Shown here: positions 43,896-53,195 of the stretch, one piece after another | Position numbering within the stretch: position 1 is the first letter of the stretch | Layout of the letters: each line of letters opens with the position of its first letter | Source: CAWBOY01 sp963790585 | GTDB taxonomy: Bacteria > Planctomycetota > Planctomycetia > Gemmatales > Gemmataceae | NCBI GenBank assembly: GCA_963790585.1 | Contig: CAWBOY010000002.1 | Span: 992,001-1,056,000 of the forward strand | DNA length: 64,000 nucleotides | Direction: 5' to 3' | Position numbers and translations under genes: made by a program | The notes under the pieces: generated by a model | What the model was told of the DNA's origin: nothing | Seen by the model: the letters and a program-made list of their open reading frames with translations, nothing else | Database searches by the model: none

Positions 43896-43943
43896 TCGTC
43901 TTTCGCTCCGCGAAAGGGCGTTCTTTCGCGGAGCGAAAGACGA
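43896..43943. repeat. CTTTCGCTCCGCGAAAG hairpin before larE
   Basis: Perfect 21-base arms (43896-43916 and 43923-43943) with a six-base loop GGCGTT. It ends seven bases before the ATG of larE, so it covers the usual Shine-Dalgarno region and may control translation. It might instead be a dispersed palindrome that landed there. Confidence 0.8.
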
Positions 43944-43950
43944 CAAAAGG

Positions 43951-44835
43951 ATGGGTGCTCTCGTGTCCTTGCTTGCAGCTAATCCTCCATCCTCCGATGT
44001 CGCCGCCCGGCGCGATCAATTGGTTTCCATCCTTACCGAGCTGGGTACCGTTGCCGTCGCGTTTAGCGGGGGTATCGATAGCACAGTAGTCGCGAAGGCG
44101 GCCTATCTAGCGCTGGGTGACAAGGCCGTGGCGGTGTCCGCCGACAGCGCGAGCGTGCCGTGCGCCGAGATCGCCGAAGCAAAGCGTCTTGCCGGGCAAA
44201 TAGGAATTCGCCATATCGTTATCAGCACAGACGAATTTGCGGATCCGAATTATCTTCGCAATGACGCCAGCCGTTGTTACTTTTGCAAAAGTGAACTCTA
44301 TTCACGCATCGAAGACTTGTTGCCGTCACTCGATGTCGATGTGATTTGTAGCGGTGCGAATTTAGATGACCGGGGGGATTATCGCCCTGGTTTAAAAGCG
44401 GCTTCGGAACACCGCGTCCGCCATCCTTTGCAGGAGGCTGGCTTTACAAAAGCGGATGTGCGGGCCTTGGCTTTGGCCTGGGGCCTGCCAACCTGGGATA
44501 AGCCGGCTTCACCCTGTTTGTCGAGCCGGCTTGCTCCAGGCGTGGCCGTCACTTCCGAGCGCACGGCTCGGGTCGAAGCGGCCGAGACATACCTCCATGA
44601 ACTCGGCTACCGCGAGTGCCGTGTGCGGCTTCACGAAGGCGAATTGGCCCGAATCGAAGTACCAATCAGTGGTCTGGCGGCATTGGCCGAGGAGTTGCAG
44701 CGCGGGCGATTGGTGAGCCATCTTCGGTCACTCGGATTCCGGTACGTCACACTGGACCTCGAAGGATTCCGCTCCGGCAACCTGAACGAACTCCTATCTT
44801 TGGAACACAAGCGTTTATTTCTGACACACCCATGA
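43951..44835 (+). CDS. larE: LarE-type ATP-dependent sacrificial sulfur transferase
   Basis: A 294-residue PP-loop protein: FSGGIDSTVV (residues 38-47), CYFCKSELY (Cys109, Cys112), SGANLDDRGDYRPGLKA, and KPASPCLSSR with Cys189, near the position of the sacrificial Cys of Lactobacillus LarE. LarE thiolates the pyridinium precursor of the nickel-pincer cofactor of lactate racemase. No larA, larB or larC is nearby, so the cofactor target here is unknown. ATG 43951 has no good ribosome site because the hairpin lies just upstream. The stop overlaps the next start (ATGA). Confidence 0.88.
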   Translation: MGALVSLLAANPPSSDVAARRDQLVSILTELGTVAVAFSGGIDSTVVAKAAYLALGDKAVAVSADSASVPCAEIAEAKRLAGQIGIRHIVISTDEFADPNYLRNDASRCYFCKSELYSRIEDLLPSLDVDVICSGANLDDRGDYRPGLKAASEHRVRHPLQEAGFTKADVRALALAWGLPTWDKPASPCLSSRLAPGVAVTSERTARVEAAETYLHELGYRECRVRLHEGELARIEVPISGLAALAEELQRGRLVSHLRSLGFRYVTLDLEGFRSGNLNELLSLEHKRLFLTHP

Positions 44836-45113
44836 ACCATAACGACACGCCACTGACCGCCACACCCGCCGCGAAGGCGCTGGAAACGACTTTTCTCGAC
44901 GTGCGCTGTCGCATTCTCGACGTCGCCGCCATTCTCGACCGCATCGGCCGTGGCGAGGGTCGAACCGCGATCGACGCCGATACACGGCTCGTGAAGATCG
45001 GCAAAGTGCTGGCTGTTCTCCAGGACACGGGCCTAAACAAGGCCGAGCGAATTCAGAAGATATTCTCACTCGACTACGATCCCGGTTGGGAAAAGCCGAC
45101 GCCGCGCGCATAA
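44832..45113 (+). CDS. Small helical protein coupled to larE
   Basis: The start codon overlaps the larE stop (ATGA at 44832-44835), implying translational coupling. The 93-residue protein is mostly helical (LDVRCRILDVAAILDRIGRG...KIGKVLAVLQD...KAERIQKIFSLDYDPGWEKP). No Cys pair or catalytic motif is visible. The ending YDPGW seems conserved in planctomycete homologues as I recall. Function unknown, but coupling suggests a helper of LarE. Confidence 0.7.
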   Translation: MNHNDTPLTATPAAKALETTFLDVRCRILDVAAILDRIGRGEGRTAIDADTRLVKIGKVLAVLQDTGLNKAERIQKIFSLDYDPGWEKPTPRA

Positions 45114-45192
45114 CTTGGTAATCCAAATTGAAGCAGAAAGGCTTTACCTATTGATCGCCAGAAGGTGAATGTCGTCAATAAGGCGAAAATTG

Positions 45193-45296
45193 CCGAGCCT
45201 GAAGCGTAAGCAAAGGGGCGCTACATCGGTGTAATGCCCCTTCGCTTACGCTTCAGGCTCGGTAATTCAAATGGGCCTTCCGTTACGCTTCAGGCG
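45193..45296. repeat. CCGAGCCTGAAGCG palindromic repeat, copy 2
   Basis: Arms 45193-45219 and 45236-45262 are 27 bases with one mismatch; a degenerate third half-arm follows at about 45278-45296. The arms share over 20 bases with copy 1 at 41352, and both copies continue with GGTAAT-CAAAT-like sequence after the right arm. Dispersed repeat of unknown origin. Confidence 0.85.
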
Positions 45297-45301
45297 CTGT
45301 C

Positions 45302-45439
45302 GTGGCACCATCCCCAGACCGTGCCACCCAGTCTGACCGAAGGTCTCCTGTGGGCCAAGGCTTTTGGGAGACCTGCGGTCGTTGGAGTGGCACGGTCGGG
45401 AGACCGTGCCACAACGCTGGGAGACCGTGCCACAACGCT
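45302..45439. repeat. GTGGCACGGTC palindrome cluster
   Basis: An 11-base perfect hairpin GTGGCACGGTC-GGGA-GACCGTGCCAC (45387-45412), a degenerate one at 45302-45327, and two exact tandem copies of a 21-base unit (45398-45418, 45419-45439). The words ACCTGCGGTC recur at 45371 and just after the tandem units. A second repeat family directly joined to the first; it fills most of the non-coding region 45114-45510. Confidence 0.75.
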
Positions 45440-45510
45440 GGACCTGCGGTCTGCAAGAGTGACATGCTAAAGGTGGGTTGGTAAACCGGCACTTATTTTA
45501 CTTATCCGTA

Positions 45511-47328
45511 TCAGTTCCAAGTGCCGACCTTCGTCAAGTTATAGGTGATGGCATTCGTCGATGCCTGATCGTAGTCACCGGATTTTTGAATGATATTCAC
45601 GTAGCCAAAACTCATGACGGTGAAAGTTTGGACATCGTCGGTCAGAGTACCGTTAGCGCCTTGGCCCAAAAAGGTATTCGTTTTTCCGTTATCGGTCGGA
45701 TTACTAATGGTCGAAGGGCCGTCATATAAGTTGGCCGTATCGTTAATGCTTGCTTGAGCCGTCACATTCTTAAAGCCGACTGCCACGTTGACATAGCCGG
45801 TGCCGTACATGTAGCTGATAAGAGTTGTCGAAGTGAAGACATTACCCGATGTCAAGGACCCCACGAAGGAGGCCGAGTCGGTCGCGCCAGCGGCCGAGTT
45901 GGCCTGGACTGACTTGAAGCCCATAGCATCATTGAAATAACCGGTGCCGCTCATGTAGCTTGCGGTCGGCGACGAATTAAAAGTATTGGTGCCGCCTGTA
46001 TCCGAAAGATAAGCGTAATTGTTGCTTGTGGGTGAGCTAATGGCGGTGACGTTAGGGAAGCCGACGACTTGTTTGAAATAGTTCGCGTCTTCAAGGTGGG
46101 CATCGGTTGGATTGGCGACGAAGACATTGGTGACGCCAGGTTCGTCATACAAGTACGCGGAGTCGGTCGTGCCGGGGGCCGAGAACGCTGTCACCGCGGA
46201 AAAGTTGATCGTTTCATTCGAGTAGCTGCCGTCCTTGGCGTTCAACGAGCTGCTGCCGACATGCGCGGTAAAGGTGTTGGACCCAGAATTATCGTACATC
46301 AAGCCAACATCGTCCGATCCGCTGACGCGATGGGCGGATACGGTGGTAAAGCCGGCGACCAAGTCCGAGTAACCGGTACCCTCGAGAAAAGAATAAGCTG
46401 GCGAGCTAATGAAGGTGTTCGAGCCAGGGCCATCATCCAAAACCGCCGTATCGGTCGATCCCTTGGCAGCAACGGCATTGACGTGGCCAAAGCCGGTGGC
46501 GGTTTCCGAGAATGTCCCCGTTCCGCTGAAGGTGCTCGAAGCTGGCGAGCTGTTGAAGGTATTGCTTCCAGCGACGTCGTAAAGAGTTGCAGTATCGTTG
46601 CTGCCGCCGAGAACAGTTATATTCTTGATTCCGTTCAGATTCACCTGATAGCCCGAGCCGGTGAGAGATCCCGCGGTCGGCGATAAGACCAGGGAGTTTG
46701 TGCCGGCATTGCCGATGACGGTGGCGAAATCGTTGCCACCGTTGCCTTTTAGGTCGATTGTGTCCACGGATGCCGTATCGACGGCATAACGGGAGCCGTT
46801 GAGTATGATCGTGTCCCGAATAGGATCCGCGGTAAACGCGAACGTGTCGTCGTTCTGCGTACCGGTGATCAGGAAGGTTCGGCCCGTGCGGCTCACGCCG
46901 AAGTTGTTCGTTACCGAGATCGTGAAATTCTGGTCCAAAGTTTGATTGGTTTCATCGGTTACTCGGACCAAGATGCTATACGTTGGATTAACGGTGGAAT
47001 CGAGCGCGTCGGCCGTGACTAGCTGATTGCCGCTGATGGCGAACGAGCTATTACCGGTAGAACCGGTTCCGGAAACCAAGGCATAACTAAAAGTGTGGCC
47101 AGTACCGCTTTCGCCCGCGGACAGGGTTCCCACGGTGTTGCCGATCGGTCGAAATTCCAGAGCGGCACTGCCTGAGAGCGCCAAGAAATCAATCGCGGGA
47201 ACCAGCCGGGTTTCCAGCTCTTCAACGTGAAGGCGGGACGATCGAACCGGTGATTTGGTAGCAAGCCGCCGCGAAATCAGTGATTCCAAGCCAAATCTAC
47301 GAACCAAGGAAACAACGGACGTGCGCAT
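45511..47328 (-). CDS. Large surface protein with tandem ~46-residue repeats
   Basis: ATG 47328 is chosen with AAGGA upstream; ATG 47346 is possible. The N-terminus ends in HVEELETRLVPA, a motif shared by many large planctomycete surface proteins. A cadherin-like stretch (about 50-150, with ITFxVxVTDETNQT-like sequence) follows, then about eight tandem repeats of roughly 46 residues with the pattern DTAxLYD..GSNTFxSSP...GTGY...GFxxV. The repeats are Ser/Thr/Gly-rich with no Cys, like adhesive beta-solenoid proteins. Probably exported and on the cell surface. The last repeat ends near the stop (NAITYNLTKVGTWN). No TM anchor is seen. Confidence 0.75.
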   Translation of the reverse strand: MRTSVVSLVRRFGLESLISRRLATKSPVRSSRLHVEELETRLVPAIDFLALSGSAALEFRPIGNTVGTLSAGESGTGHTFSYALVSGTGSTGNSSFAISGNQLVTADALDSTVNPTYSILVRVTDETNQTLDQNFTISVTNNFGVSRTGRTFLITGTQNDDTFAFTADPIRDTIILNGSRYAVDTASVDTIDLKGNGGNDFATVIGNAGTNSLVLSPTAGSLTGSGYQVNLNGIKNITVLGGSNDTATLYDVAGSNTFNSSPASSTFSGTGTFSETATGFGHVNAVAAKGSTDTAVLDDGPGSNTFISSPAYSFLEGTGYSDLVAGFTTVSAHRVSGSDDVGLMYDNSGSNTFTAHVGSSSLNAKDGSYSNETINFSAVTAFSAPGTTDSAYLYDEPGVTNVFVANPTDAHLEDANYFKQVVGFPNVTAISSPTSNNYAYLSDTGGTNTFNSSPTASYMSGTGYFNDAMGFKSVQANSAAGATDSASFVGSLTSGNVFTSTTLISYMYGTGYVNVAVGFKNVTAQASINDTANLYDGPSTISNPTDNGKTNTFLGQGANGTLTDDVQTFTVMSFGYVNIIQKSGDYDQASTNAITYNLTKVGTWN

Positions 47329-47869
47329 AAGTAATCTTTCCTTCATTACAGTTGCCACTTGAAAACGTTTGCATCAGCCCAAAAATTGGGGTGCAAACAG
47401 GCTGGCGAGAGAAAATCAAACGCTGATTTTCAATCACCCGTTACCGCAAGGTATGGGAGTTACCGTGAATCGTGCTAAAGAGAGGGAAGGATTGAAATGG
47501 CGGACTTCCACTTCGGGAAATGTTCGCTGACGATTTCCTCGTTCCGACTTTTGAGTCAAGACGTCTAGAGCATAGGCTGTGCCGGAAAGTGCCTCTTGGT
47601 ACAATTTCGTACGGAAATGGCGAAAGTCCTGACATTTCGACGAATTGGGTTCTCGGCTCGCCTCTGTCGCTCCTGCAAGTGAGCAATGGATTGCTCGTTT
47701 TTGCACTTTTCGGACACACATTGTCGATAATATGAGAGACGGAGTTGATCGCTTTTAGAAGCCATGAGGATCCAGTGAGGCACCTCCCTCTGTACAAAAC
47801 TGATGTCCCTTCATAGTTTTGCTACGGCTTCGCAGGGAACTCTGATTCACCCTTGTGCAGGTCCCCATC
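47329..47869. other. 541-base intergenic region
   Basis: Between the surface-protein start (minus) and the TPR gene (plus). Two minus-strand frames (about 47434-47797) are open but carry no recognisable domain and no ribosome site. Nothing else is evident beyond divergent upstream regions. Confidence 0.5.
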
Positions 47870-48644
47870 ATGTTGGAGCAAATCCAGCAAATCGTTGCTG
47901 AATATCCTGTCTTAGCGCTGCTTCAAACCGCTCTCACCATTTGGATGCTAGTCGACGCGCTGCAGCGTCACGACGGCGAGCGGTACTGGGTTTTCGTGAT
48001 TCTGTTCATGCCTTTCGTGGGCGCATGGGTGTACTTCTTCGTGATTTACGTTCCGCGTATTCCCCCGGGCCGGCTGTCCTCCTTGTTTCAACATCGGCCT
48101 TCGCTCGACGAGTTGCGCTATCGAGTCGAGCAGACGCCGACGCTGACCAACCATGTCGTTTTGGCTCAGCGCCTGATGGAAAAGAAAGAATTTGATCAGG
48201 CGCTGCCGCACTTGCAGGCAGCGCAAAAAAAGGAACCGGAGCATGGCCTGGTTTTGTACACCATCGCGAAATGCCATGTCGAGCAAGGCAACCCGGACTT
48301 GGCAATTCTGATGTTACAGAGCTTCATTGCCCGCGATCGACTTTGGAGCAATTACGCCGCCTGGCGATTGCTCGTTCAGGCTCAGGCAGCGACGGGCGAT
48401 CCAGCGGCGGCAGTTCAGACATGTCGGGAATTGGCACGCCTGGCCGGGACTCTGGAATATAAATGTTTGCTCGCCGAGCATCTTCTCACGGCAGGATTGA
48501 CCGAAGAAATGAGAGGCGCCCTTGATGGAGCGCCTGCGCGAGTACAACTTCTCGCGCGGCCCGATCCGGCGCCGCAACGCCCGCTGGGCGCGGAAGGCAA
48601 AGGGCTTACTCAAACAGGCGGATGCGAAGCCGTCGGCTCGTTAG
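47870..48644 (+). CDS. Membrane-anchored TPR protein (frameshifted near the end)
   Basis: ATG 47870. Two TM helices at about residues 10-30 and 38-62 (ALTIWMLVDAL; VFVILFMPFVGAWVYFFVIY) precede TPR-like helices (LAQRLMEKKEFDQALPHLQAAQK...LYTIAKCHVEQGNPDLAILML). The continuing frame enters the repeat element downstream. One extra base at about 48512 moves the natural frame to LMERLREYNFSRGPIRRRNARWARKAKGLLKQA with a stop at 48644. A cytoplasmic adaptor or scaffold is likely; the basic ending RRRNARWARKAKG may contact nucleic acid or lipid. Confidence 0.72.
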
Positions 48645-48726
48645 AACGTTCGGACAAAAACGCGGAAGGCGGAGGTGTGTGCCATGCTTGTTACTCCAAA
48701 GCATGCTTTCGAGTACGCCGCGCCAA

Positions 48727-48905
48727 GAGGGTGCCACGCGTGCATGTTGGCGCGACGGTCCTGGCCGAAACGGAAGATCAACGCTATAAAGGAGTTGCGT
48801 TAGCAGACCGTCGCGCCAAGGAAACCTGTTTTTTGGCGCGACGGTCTGCCAGCGAATGTTCCGCGCGGAACATAGGCGGGTTAGGAAGGTACCATGGCTC
48901 AAGTA
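48727..48905. repeat. ~180-base dispersed element, copy 1
   Basis: Contains a 16-base-pair hairpin (48804-48819 with 48833-48848, word TTGGCGCGACGG) and an 18-base perfect palindrome ATGTTCCGCGCGGAACAT (48856-48873). It aligns over about 180 bases with the reverse complement of 61923-62100, including the flanking words CAACGCTAT and CTCAAGT. The right end overlaps the start codon of the FAD monooxygenase. Confidence 0.8.
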
Positions 48906-50194
48906 AGTTCATCTCCCCAGGCGGCGTACAAACAGGACGGCAGTCACGCACAACCGCAAGGCTCTGCCGAAAAAATCAATGTCACCTGTTGCATTGCCGG
49001 CGGTGGGCCCGCGGGGATGATGCTCGGCTACTTGCTTGCCCGCACAGGCATCGAGGTGATGGTCCTGGAAAAGCATGCGGATTTCCTTCGTGACTTTCGC
49101 GGCGATACGGTCCATCCGTCGACGCTGGAGGTGATGTACGAACTGGGCTTGCTTGAGGAGTTCCTGCGCCGACCGCACGACGAGGCACGACAGATCACGG
49201 GTTATATCAGCGGCGAACCGGTCGTCGTCGCCGACTTCTCACACCTGCCTACTCATTGCAAGTTTGTCGGCTTCATGCCGCAGTGGGACTTTCTCAATTT
49301 CCTCAATGAAAAAGCGCGTGCCTATCCTTCATTTCATCTCCGCACGGAAACGGAAGTTACCGGTTTGCTGGGGGATAAGGATCGCGTCGTCGGTGTGACG
49401 GCGCTGGCGAAGAATGGGCCTTTGGAGATTCGCGCCGACCTGGTAATCGGCGCCGACGGGCGGCATTCGGTGGTTCGCCAACACGCGAAATTGCCGATCA
49501 TGGACCTTGGTGCATCCATCGACGTACTATGGATGCGGCTGACACGGCATGCCGGCGATCCGAACCAACCACTTGGTAGGTTTGACGCGGGCAAAGTATT
49601 TGTGATGCTCGATCGAGGGGATTACTGGCAATGCGCCTATGTCATCGCCAAGCGTGGAATCGAGGCAATTCAGAAACAGGGGCTCGATTCCTTTCGCGCC
49701 GGCATTGTTGAGATCGCCCCGTTTGTCAAAGACCGTGTGGCCGAGTTGAAGAGTTGGGACGACATCAAACTTTTGACCGTGGCAGTCGACCGTCTGCGAC
49801 GCTGGTACCGTCCGGGCCTATTGTGTATTGGCGATTCCGCCCACGCCATGTCTCCTATTGGCGGCGTCGGCATCAACTTGGCAATCCAAGACGCCGTGGC
49901 GACGGCCAACATTCTCACACAGTCGCTGCGCGCCGAACATTAACTCTTTCGGATCTGGCGAAGGTGCAAACACGCCGGGAGTTTCCGACTCGTTGGACGC
50001 AGGCCCTCCAGGTGATGATCCAAAACCGCGTAATCAACCGCGTGCTCGGCAGCCGAAAAAAGTTCTCCATGCCCTGGCAATTCCGCTTGTTGCGCATGTT
50101 TCCCATCCTTCGTCGCATACCGGCTCGGTTGATTGGACTGGGAATCAGGCCGGAACATGTTCAAACCGTGGAGAGAAACATAGCGAAAGTGTAG
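48894..50194 (+). CDS. FAD-dependent monooxygenase, UbiH/PHBH type (one frameshift)
   Basis: The start at 48894 lies inside the repeat's right edge; homology begins at INVTCCIAGGGPAGM. Motifs of the family: GGGPAG (FAD Rossmann), ADLVIGADGRHSVVR, and the second FAD motif LLCIGDSAHAMSPIGGVGINLA. The first frame ends at 49943 (LRAEH), but the next frame gives TLTLSDLAKVQTRREFPTRW and MIQNRVINRVLG, ending RNIAKV at 50194. A base is missing at about 49931-49940. The product of about 430 residues would hydroxylate a phenolic or aromatic ring; the substrate is unknown. Confidence 0.85.
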
Positions 50195-50388
50195 CGGTAC
50201 TATCACTTCTGCCGATCATGCGAACTCCCAATCTTTGCCAGCTACCAACTCTGCGCGGAATTCCCAATGTTTCACGGTCATAATTGACGATGTCAAGAAA
50301 TGGCGGTTGGGGTATCGTCCGCAGCGCGATCGCGTGGCCCGACCCTTTCGGACCGAGACCAGCGCGACGCAACATGGGAGACCTCTTC

Positions 50389-50727
50389 ATGATGGCAAAA
50401 CGAATGATCGGCTTGGCTACCTTTGCGATTTTGGCCCTTTCATTGGGTCAAGCGCAGGCCGGCGGCGTGCGGATCGGGATCGGTGTGGGAATCGGAGTCC
50501 CTGGCCCTTACTACTATCGTCCGTATTATCCGGGCGTAGTGGTCGTCGGGCCTCCAGCAGTCGTCTATACGACGCCAGCGCCTGTCTACGTCGTGCCGGC
50601 ACCGGTCGTAGTCCAACCGGCCCCAGTTCTCCAAACTGCGCCAGCTACCTTGCCGGCTGCGCCGCGGCCAGTGGGCGAGGCGATTCCGGCTCCGAGCCCA
50701 GCACCGGTTTTGGTGCCGCGCGGTTAA
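50389..50727 (+). CDS. Small secreted Pro/Val/Tyr-rich protein
   Basis: ATG 50389 follows GGAG with eight-base spacing; an in-frame ATG at 50374 is possible. The 112-residue protein has a signal peptide ending GQAQA, a Gly/Ile stretch (GVRIGIGVGIGVPG), a tyrosine cluster (YYYRPYYPG) and then low-complexity VVVxPAPVxV repeats. No Cys is present. Similar small YYxPxY/VPAPV proteins are common in planctomycetes, presumably wall- or surface-associated; function unknown. Confidence 0.72.
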   Translation: MMAKRMIGLATFAILALSLGQAQAGGVRIGIGVGIGVPGPYYYRPYYPGVVVVGPPAVVYTTPAPVYVVPAPVVVQPAPVLQTAPATLPAAPRPVGEAIPAPSPAPVLVPRG

Positions 50728-50799
50728 TCACAATCACGATCGGTTATTTACCGAGTTAGATCGCGGGGAGTCGCCTTAACGCCGACTCCCCTTCGCATT

Positions 50800-53091
50800 T
50801 CATGGCTTGCCAAGATGCTTCTCAAGAAACGCGAGCGTTCCCTTCAAAAATATCTGATGTCCTCCCGGACTAAACTCGATCGCGGTTCTCTCCGGAATTT
50901 TCAGCTTATTGGCATAAAGGTAGCGGACCTTGGCATATTCCCAGGCCACCATTTCGTCGATACCCACATTGTCATCGTGGCCGCGCTCGACCATGAATGG
51001 CCGGGGCGCGATCAAGTAGGCCATCTCCGCATAGTTGAATTTGTTGCCGAGATCGAATTCATACATGTCGTATTCATTCGTCCACAAATAACTACCGGGG
51101 AAATCCACGGATACATTCTTGCCGATCCACTCATTGAAATCCGCGCAGCAAATGGAGAGAGCGTAGCGCTTTTCAATGGCCGGCACACGCATGGCTGTCT
51201 TGCCACCATAGGAAATACCGTAGAATCCAATCCGCTTCGCATCGACATTGGGTAGCGTTTCGAGCCAATCAATGGTGCGCTGGTGTTGCCGGACAATGAA
51301 GCTGAAGAGCGATAGCTTTAGCGGCTGAGCTTTTCGTTGAATCTGGCGAAAATGGTTCTGGCCGATGTACGGGTTTTGAGGTGCATAAACGATGTATCCC
51401 AGATCAGCAAGACGGGCGCCAAACGATCTGTAGAATCTTGTCGTTTCCTTGGGGTTCGTTATATCTGTCGATCGACCTTCCAGGCCGTGCTGACAGACGA
51501 CCACTCGCCGTTTCTCGCCCGGTTTCAGGTCTTTCGGCAACAAAAGGACACCATAGGCACAGACATCGGGATAGACGTCGAGCATTACCTCATACCCGGT
51601 CCATTTGGGTTCGTCATACATCTGCCGAGTCCGCGGGTTGAGGAGCATCGTCGGCTCAGGTAACTTGCCGATGACCTCTTCATGGAAATAGTCGCGATAA
51701 GATTGCGTTGTCTTTTCCCAAGATTCGGTAGACGTAGCGTCGGCATTCTTCCAATAATCTCGTCGCGTTGCATCGCTGTCACGCCAAAGCTTCTGTGTGT
51801 ATGTGACAAGCTGATCGAACTGACGCTTTTGGCGTGCGGCTGCGTCGATCGGGTTATGGAGCGGGGCCGGAGCCGTCCCCGATGGCTTGATTGTTACTTT
51901 GTCCGGCTGGAATCGTTCCTGCATCGATATGGTGCCAATATAACCGTCGGTGCCGTGCCACAACCCATAGCCAGATCGATAGCCAGCGTCCGCGAGGTAG
52001 TGGAAATCCTTGGCACGGTCCCACTCTTTTTTGGCCACCTCTTCTGTAGGCGTGACAAGTCGACCTGGCGCAGCGCCGGCGCGGCCCGGCCGTGGCGGTG
52101 GCGGACCTTCCACTTTGGGCTGCTGTGCATGCTCGACCACCAGCGATCGTTGAGCGAAGAATGCCGTTAGCTCGGCATCTCCAAATTCACGTAGATAACC
52201 CCACACATTTCGATCGATCGGTTCATCCCACATTTGTTCGCGCGGACCGAAGTAGCCCGATACCACAGTCGATCGAATTCGTGTGTCTATGGCGCCACTC
52301 AAAAAAGCAAGTCTCCCGCCGTCGCCGTAGCCAACCACGCCAATCGGGGCATGGTCCTTTTCTCGACAAAAGCAGTCGACGGCAGATAGCACTTTTTGGA
52401 TCTCGTAACCTGTCAACGTTCGACCCATTTCATACGCCATGCGGTGGACAAACTCGCGGTGCGGCAGATTCGTTTGACGCTTGATCGCCGGGTTGCTCGA
52501 GAAATCATCGCCTCGATCGATGAGGACGGGAACCAGTACCCGGCAGTCGTTCTCCGCCAGACGGCGGGCAAACTGTTGATTTTGCTCCAGTCCGATCGCG
52601 AGCCCAACAATTTGTTCGGGAGTCTGAGTCGCATCAGGAATGGCAACGACATTGGCCAATATCTTGCCTTTAGGCTCCAAAAGGAGCCCCTCTGCGTCGA
52701 CTCCAGGAAGTACACGCCAACGAACGTTGAATACCTTGTAGTCTTTGGTTTCGGCAATGAGTGCCGGATCATCCGGGCCGCCGACGTACTCCAATTTCGG
52801 TGGTAGGCGAGAGTCGACAACGCCAAGAATCTTTTGAAGCCGTTCGCGGTGCGGCTGCACGGACGCGAGAAACGACTTGGCCGTCGTGCGATCCAGGCTC
52901 CACATTTTTTTCCGCTCGGCGATCGAGGCTATGAGTTCGTGGTCGAGGTAAGCATGAACGCCGTCGACCATTTTCCGAGCGAGGTCGCCGTCGTCGGTCA
53001 GAGGTTTTGTATTGGGCAAGGGGTCGGCGGCGCAGATGGCGGTGATGGTGGAGAAAAAGAGCATGGCTAGGGGCGTTCGCAATGGTCGCAT
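50800..53091 (-). CDS. Exported double alpha/beta-hydrolase (acetyl xylan esterase-like) with one degenerate active site
   Basis: The 763-residue protein has a signal peptide (residues 1-21, ends CAADP) and two alpha/beta-hydrolase halves. The C-terminal half (about 480-763) has an intact triad: nucleophile elbow GISYGG, an Asp in RGHDDNVG and a His in SPGGHQIF, like acetyl xylan esterase/cephalosporin deacetylase relatives. The N-terminal half (about 100-330) repeats the layout, but its elbow is GYGDGG, with Asp257 in place of the Ser. It is probably inactive and structural. A Pro-rich linker (PPPPRPGRAGAAPG) lies between them. The reading frame is intact. Confidence 0.82.
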   Translation of the reverse strand: MRPLRTPLAMLFFSTITAICAADPLPNTKPLTDDGDLARKMVDGVHAYLDHELIASIAERKKMWSLDRTTAKSFLASVQPHRERLQKILGVVDSRLPPKLEYVGGPDDPALIAETKDYKVFNVRWRVLPGVDAEGLLLEPKGKILANVVAIPDATQTPEQIVGLAIGLEQNQQFARRLAENDCRVLVPVLIDRGDDFSSNPAIKRQTNLPHREFVHRMAYEMGRTLTGYEIQKVLSAVDCFCREKDHAPIGVVGYGDGGRLAFLSGAIDTRIRSTVVSGYFGPREQMWDEPIDRNVWGYLREFGDAELTAFFAQRSLVVEHAQQPKVEGPPPPRPGRAGAAPGRLVTPTEEVAKKEWDRAKDFHYLADAGYRSGYGLWHGTDGYIGTISMQERFQPDKVTIKPSGTAPAPLHNPIDAAARQKRQFDQLVTYTQKLWRDSDATRRDYWKNADATSTESWEKTTQSYRDYFHEEVIGKLPEPTMLLNPRTRQMYDEPKWTGYEVMLDVYPDVCAYGVLLLPKDLKPGEKRRVVVCQHGLEGRSTDITNPKETTRFYRSFGARLADLGYIVYAPQNPYIGQNHFRQIQRKAQPLKLSLFSFIVRQHQRTIDWLETLPNVDAKRIGFYGISYGGKTAMRVPAIEKRYALSICCADFNEWIGKNVSVDFPGSYLWTNEYDMYEFDLGNKFNYAEMAYLIAPRPFMVERGHDDNVGIDEMVAWEYAKVRYLYANKLKIPERTAIEFSPGGHQIFLKGTLAFLEKHLGKP

Positions 53092-53195
53092 GGAAGTGTC
53101 ACCGCAAGGGAAAAGGGGCCATTATCGGTTCATGTACCGACTTTATCGTATTGGCTGGTGCGAGCAATGAGATTTCATCACGGACCGATTGCGAT

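Noticed and set aside
45398..45439. CRISPR-like array
   Set aside because: Only two 21-base units in direct contact, with no spacers and no cas gene nearby.
47434..47797. Minus-strand coding frames between the surface protein and the TPR gene
   Set aside because: No domain, no ribosome-binding site, Ser/Arg-rich composition typical of a non-coding frame.
48645..49093. C-terminal extension of the TPR protein across the repeat
   Set aside because: It arises from a frameshift; the natural frame stops at 48644 and the extension only translates the non-coding repeat.
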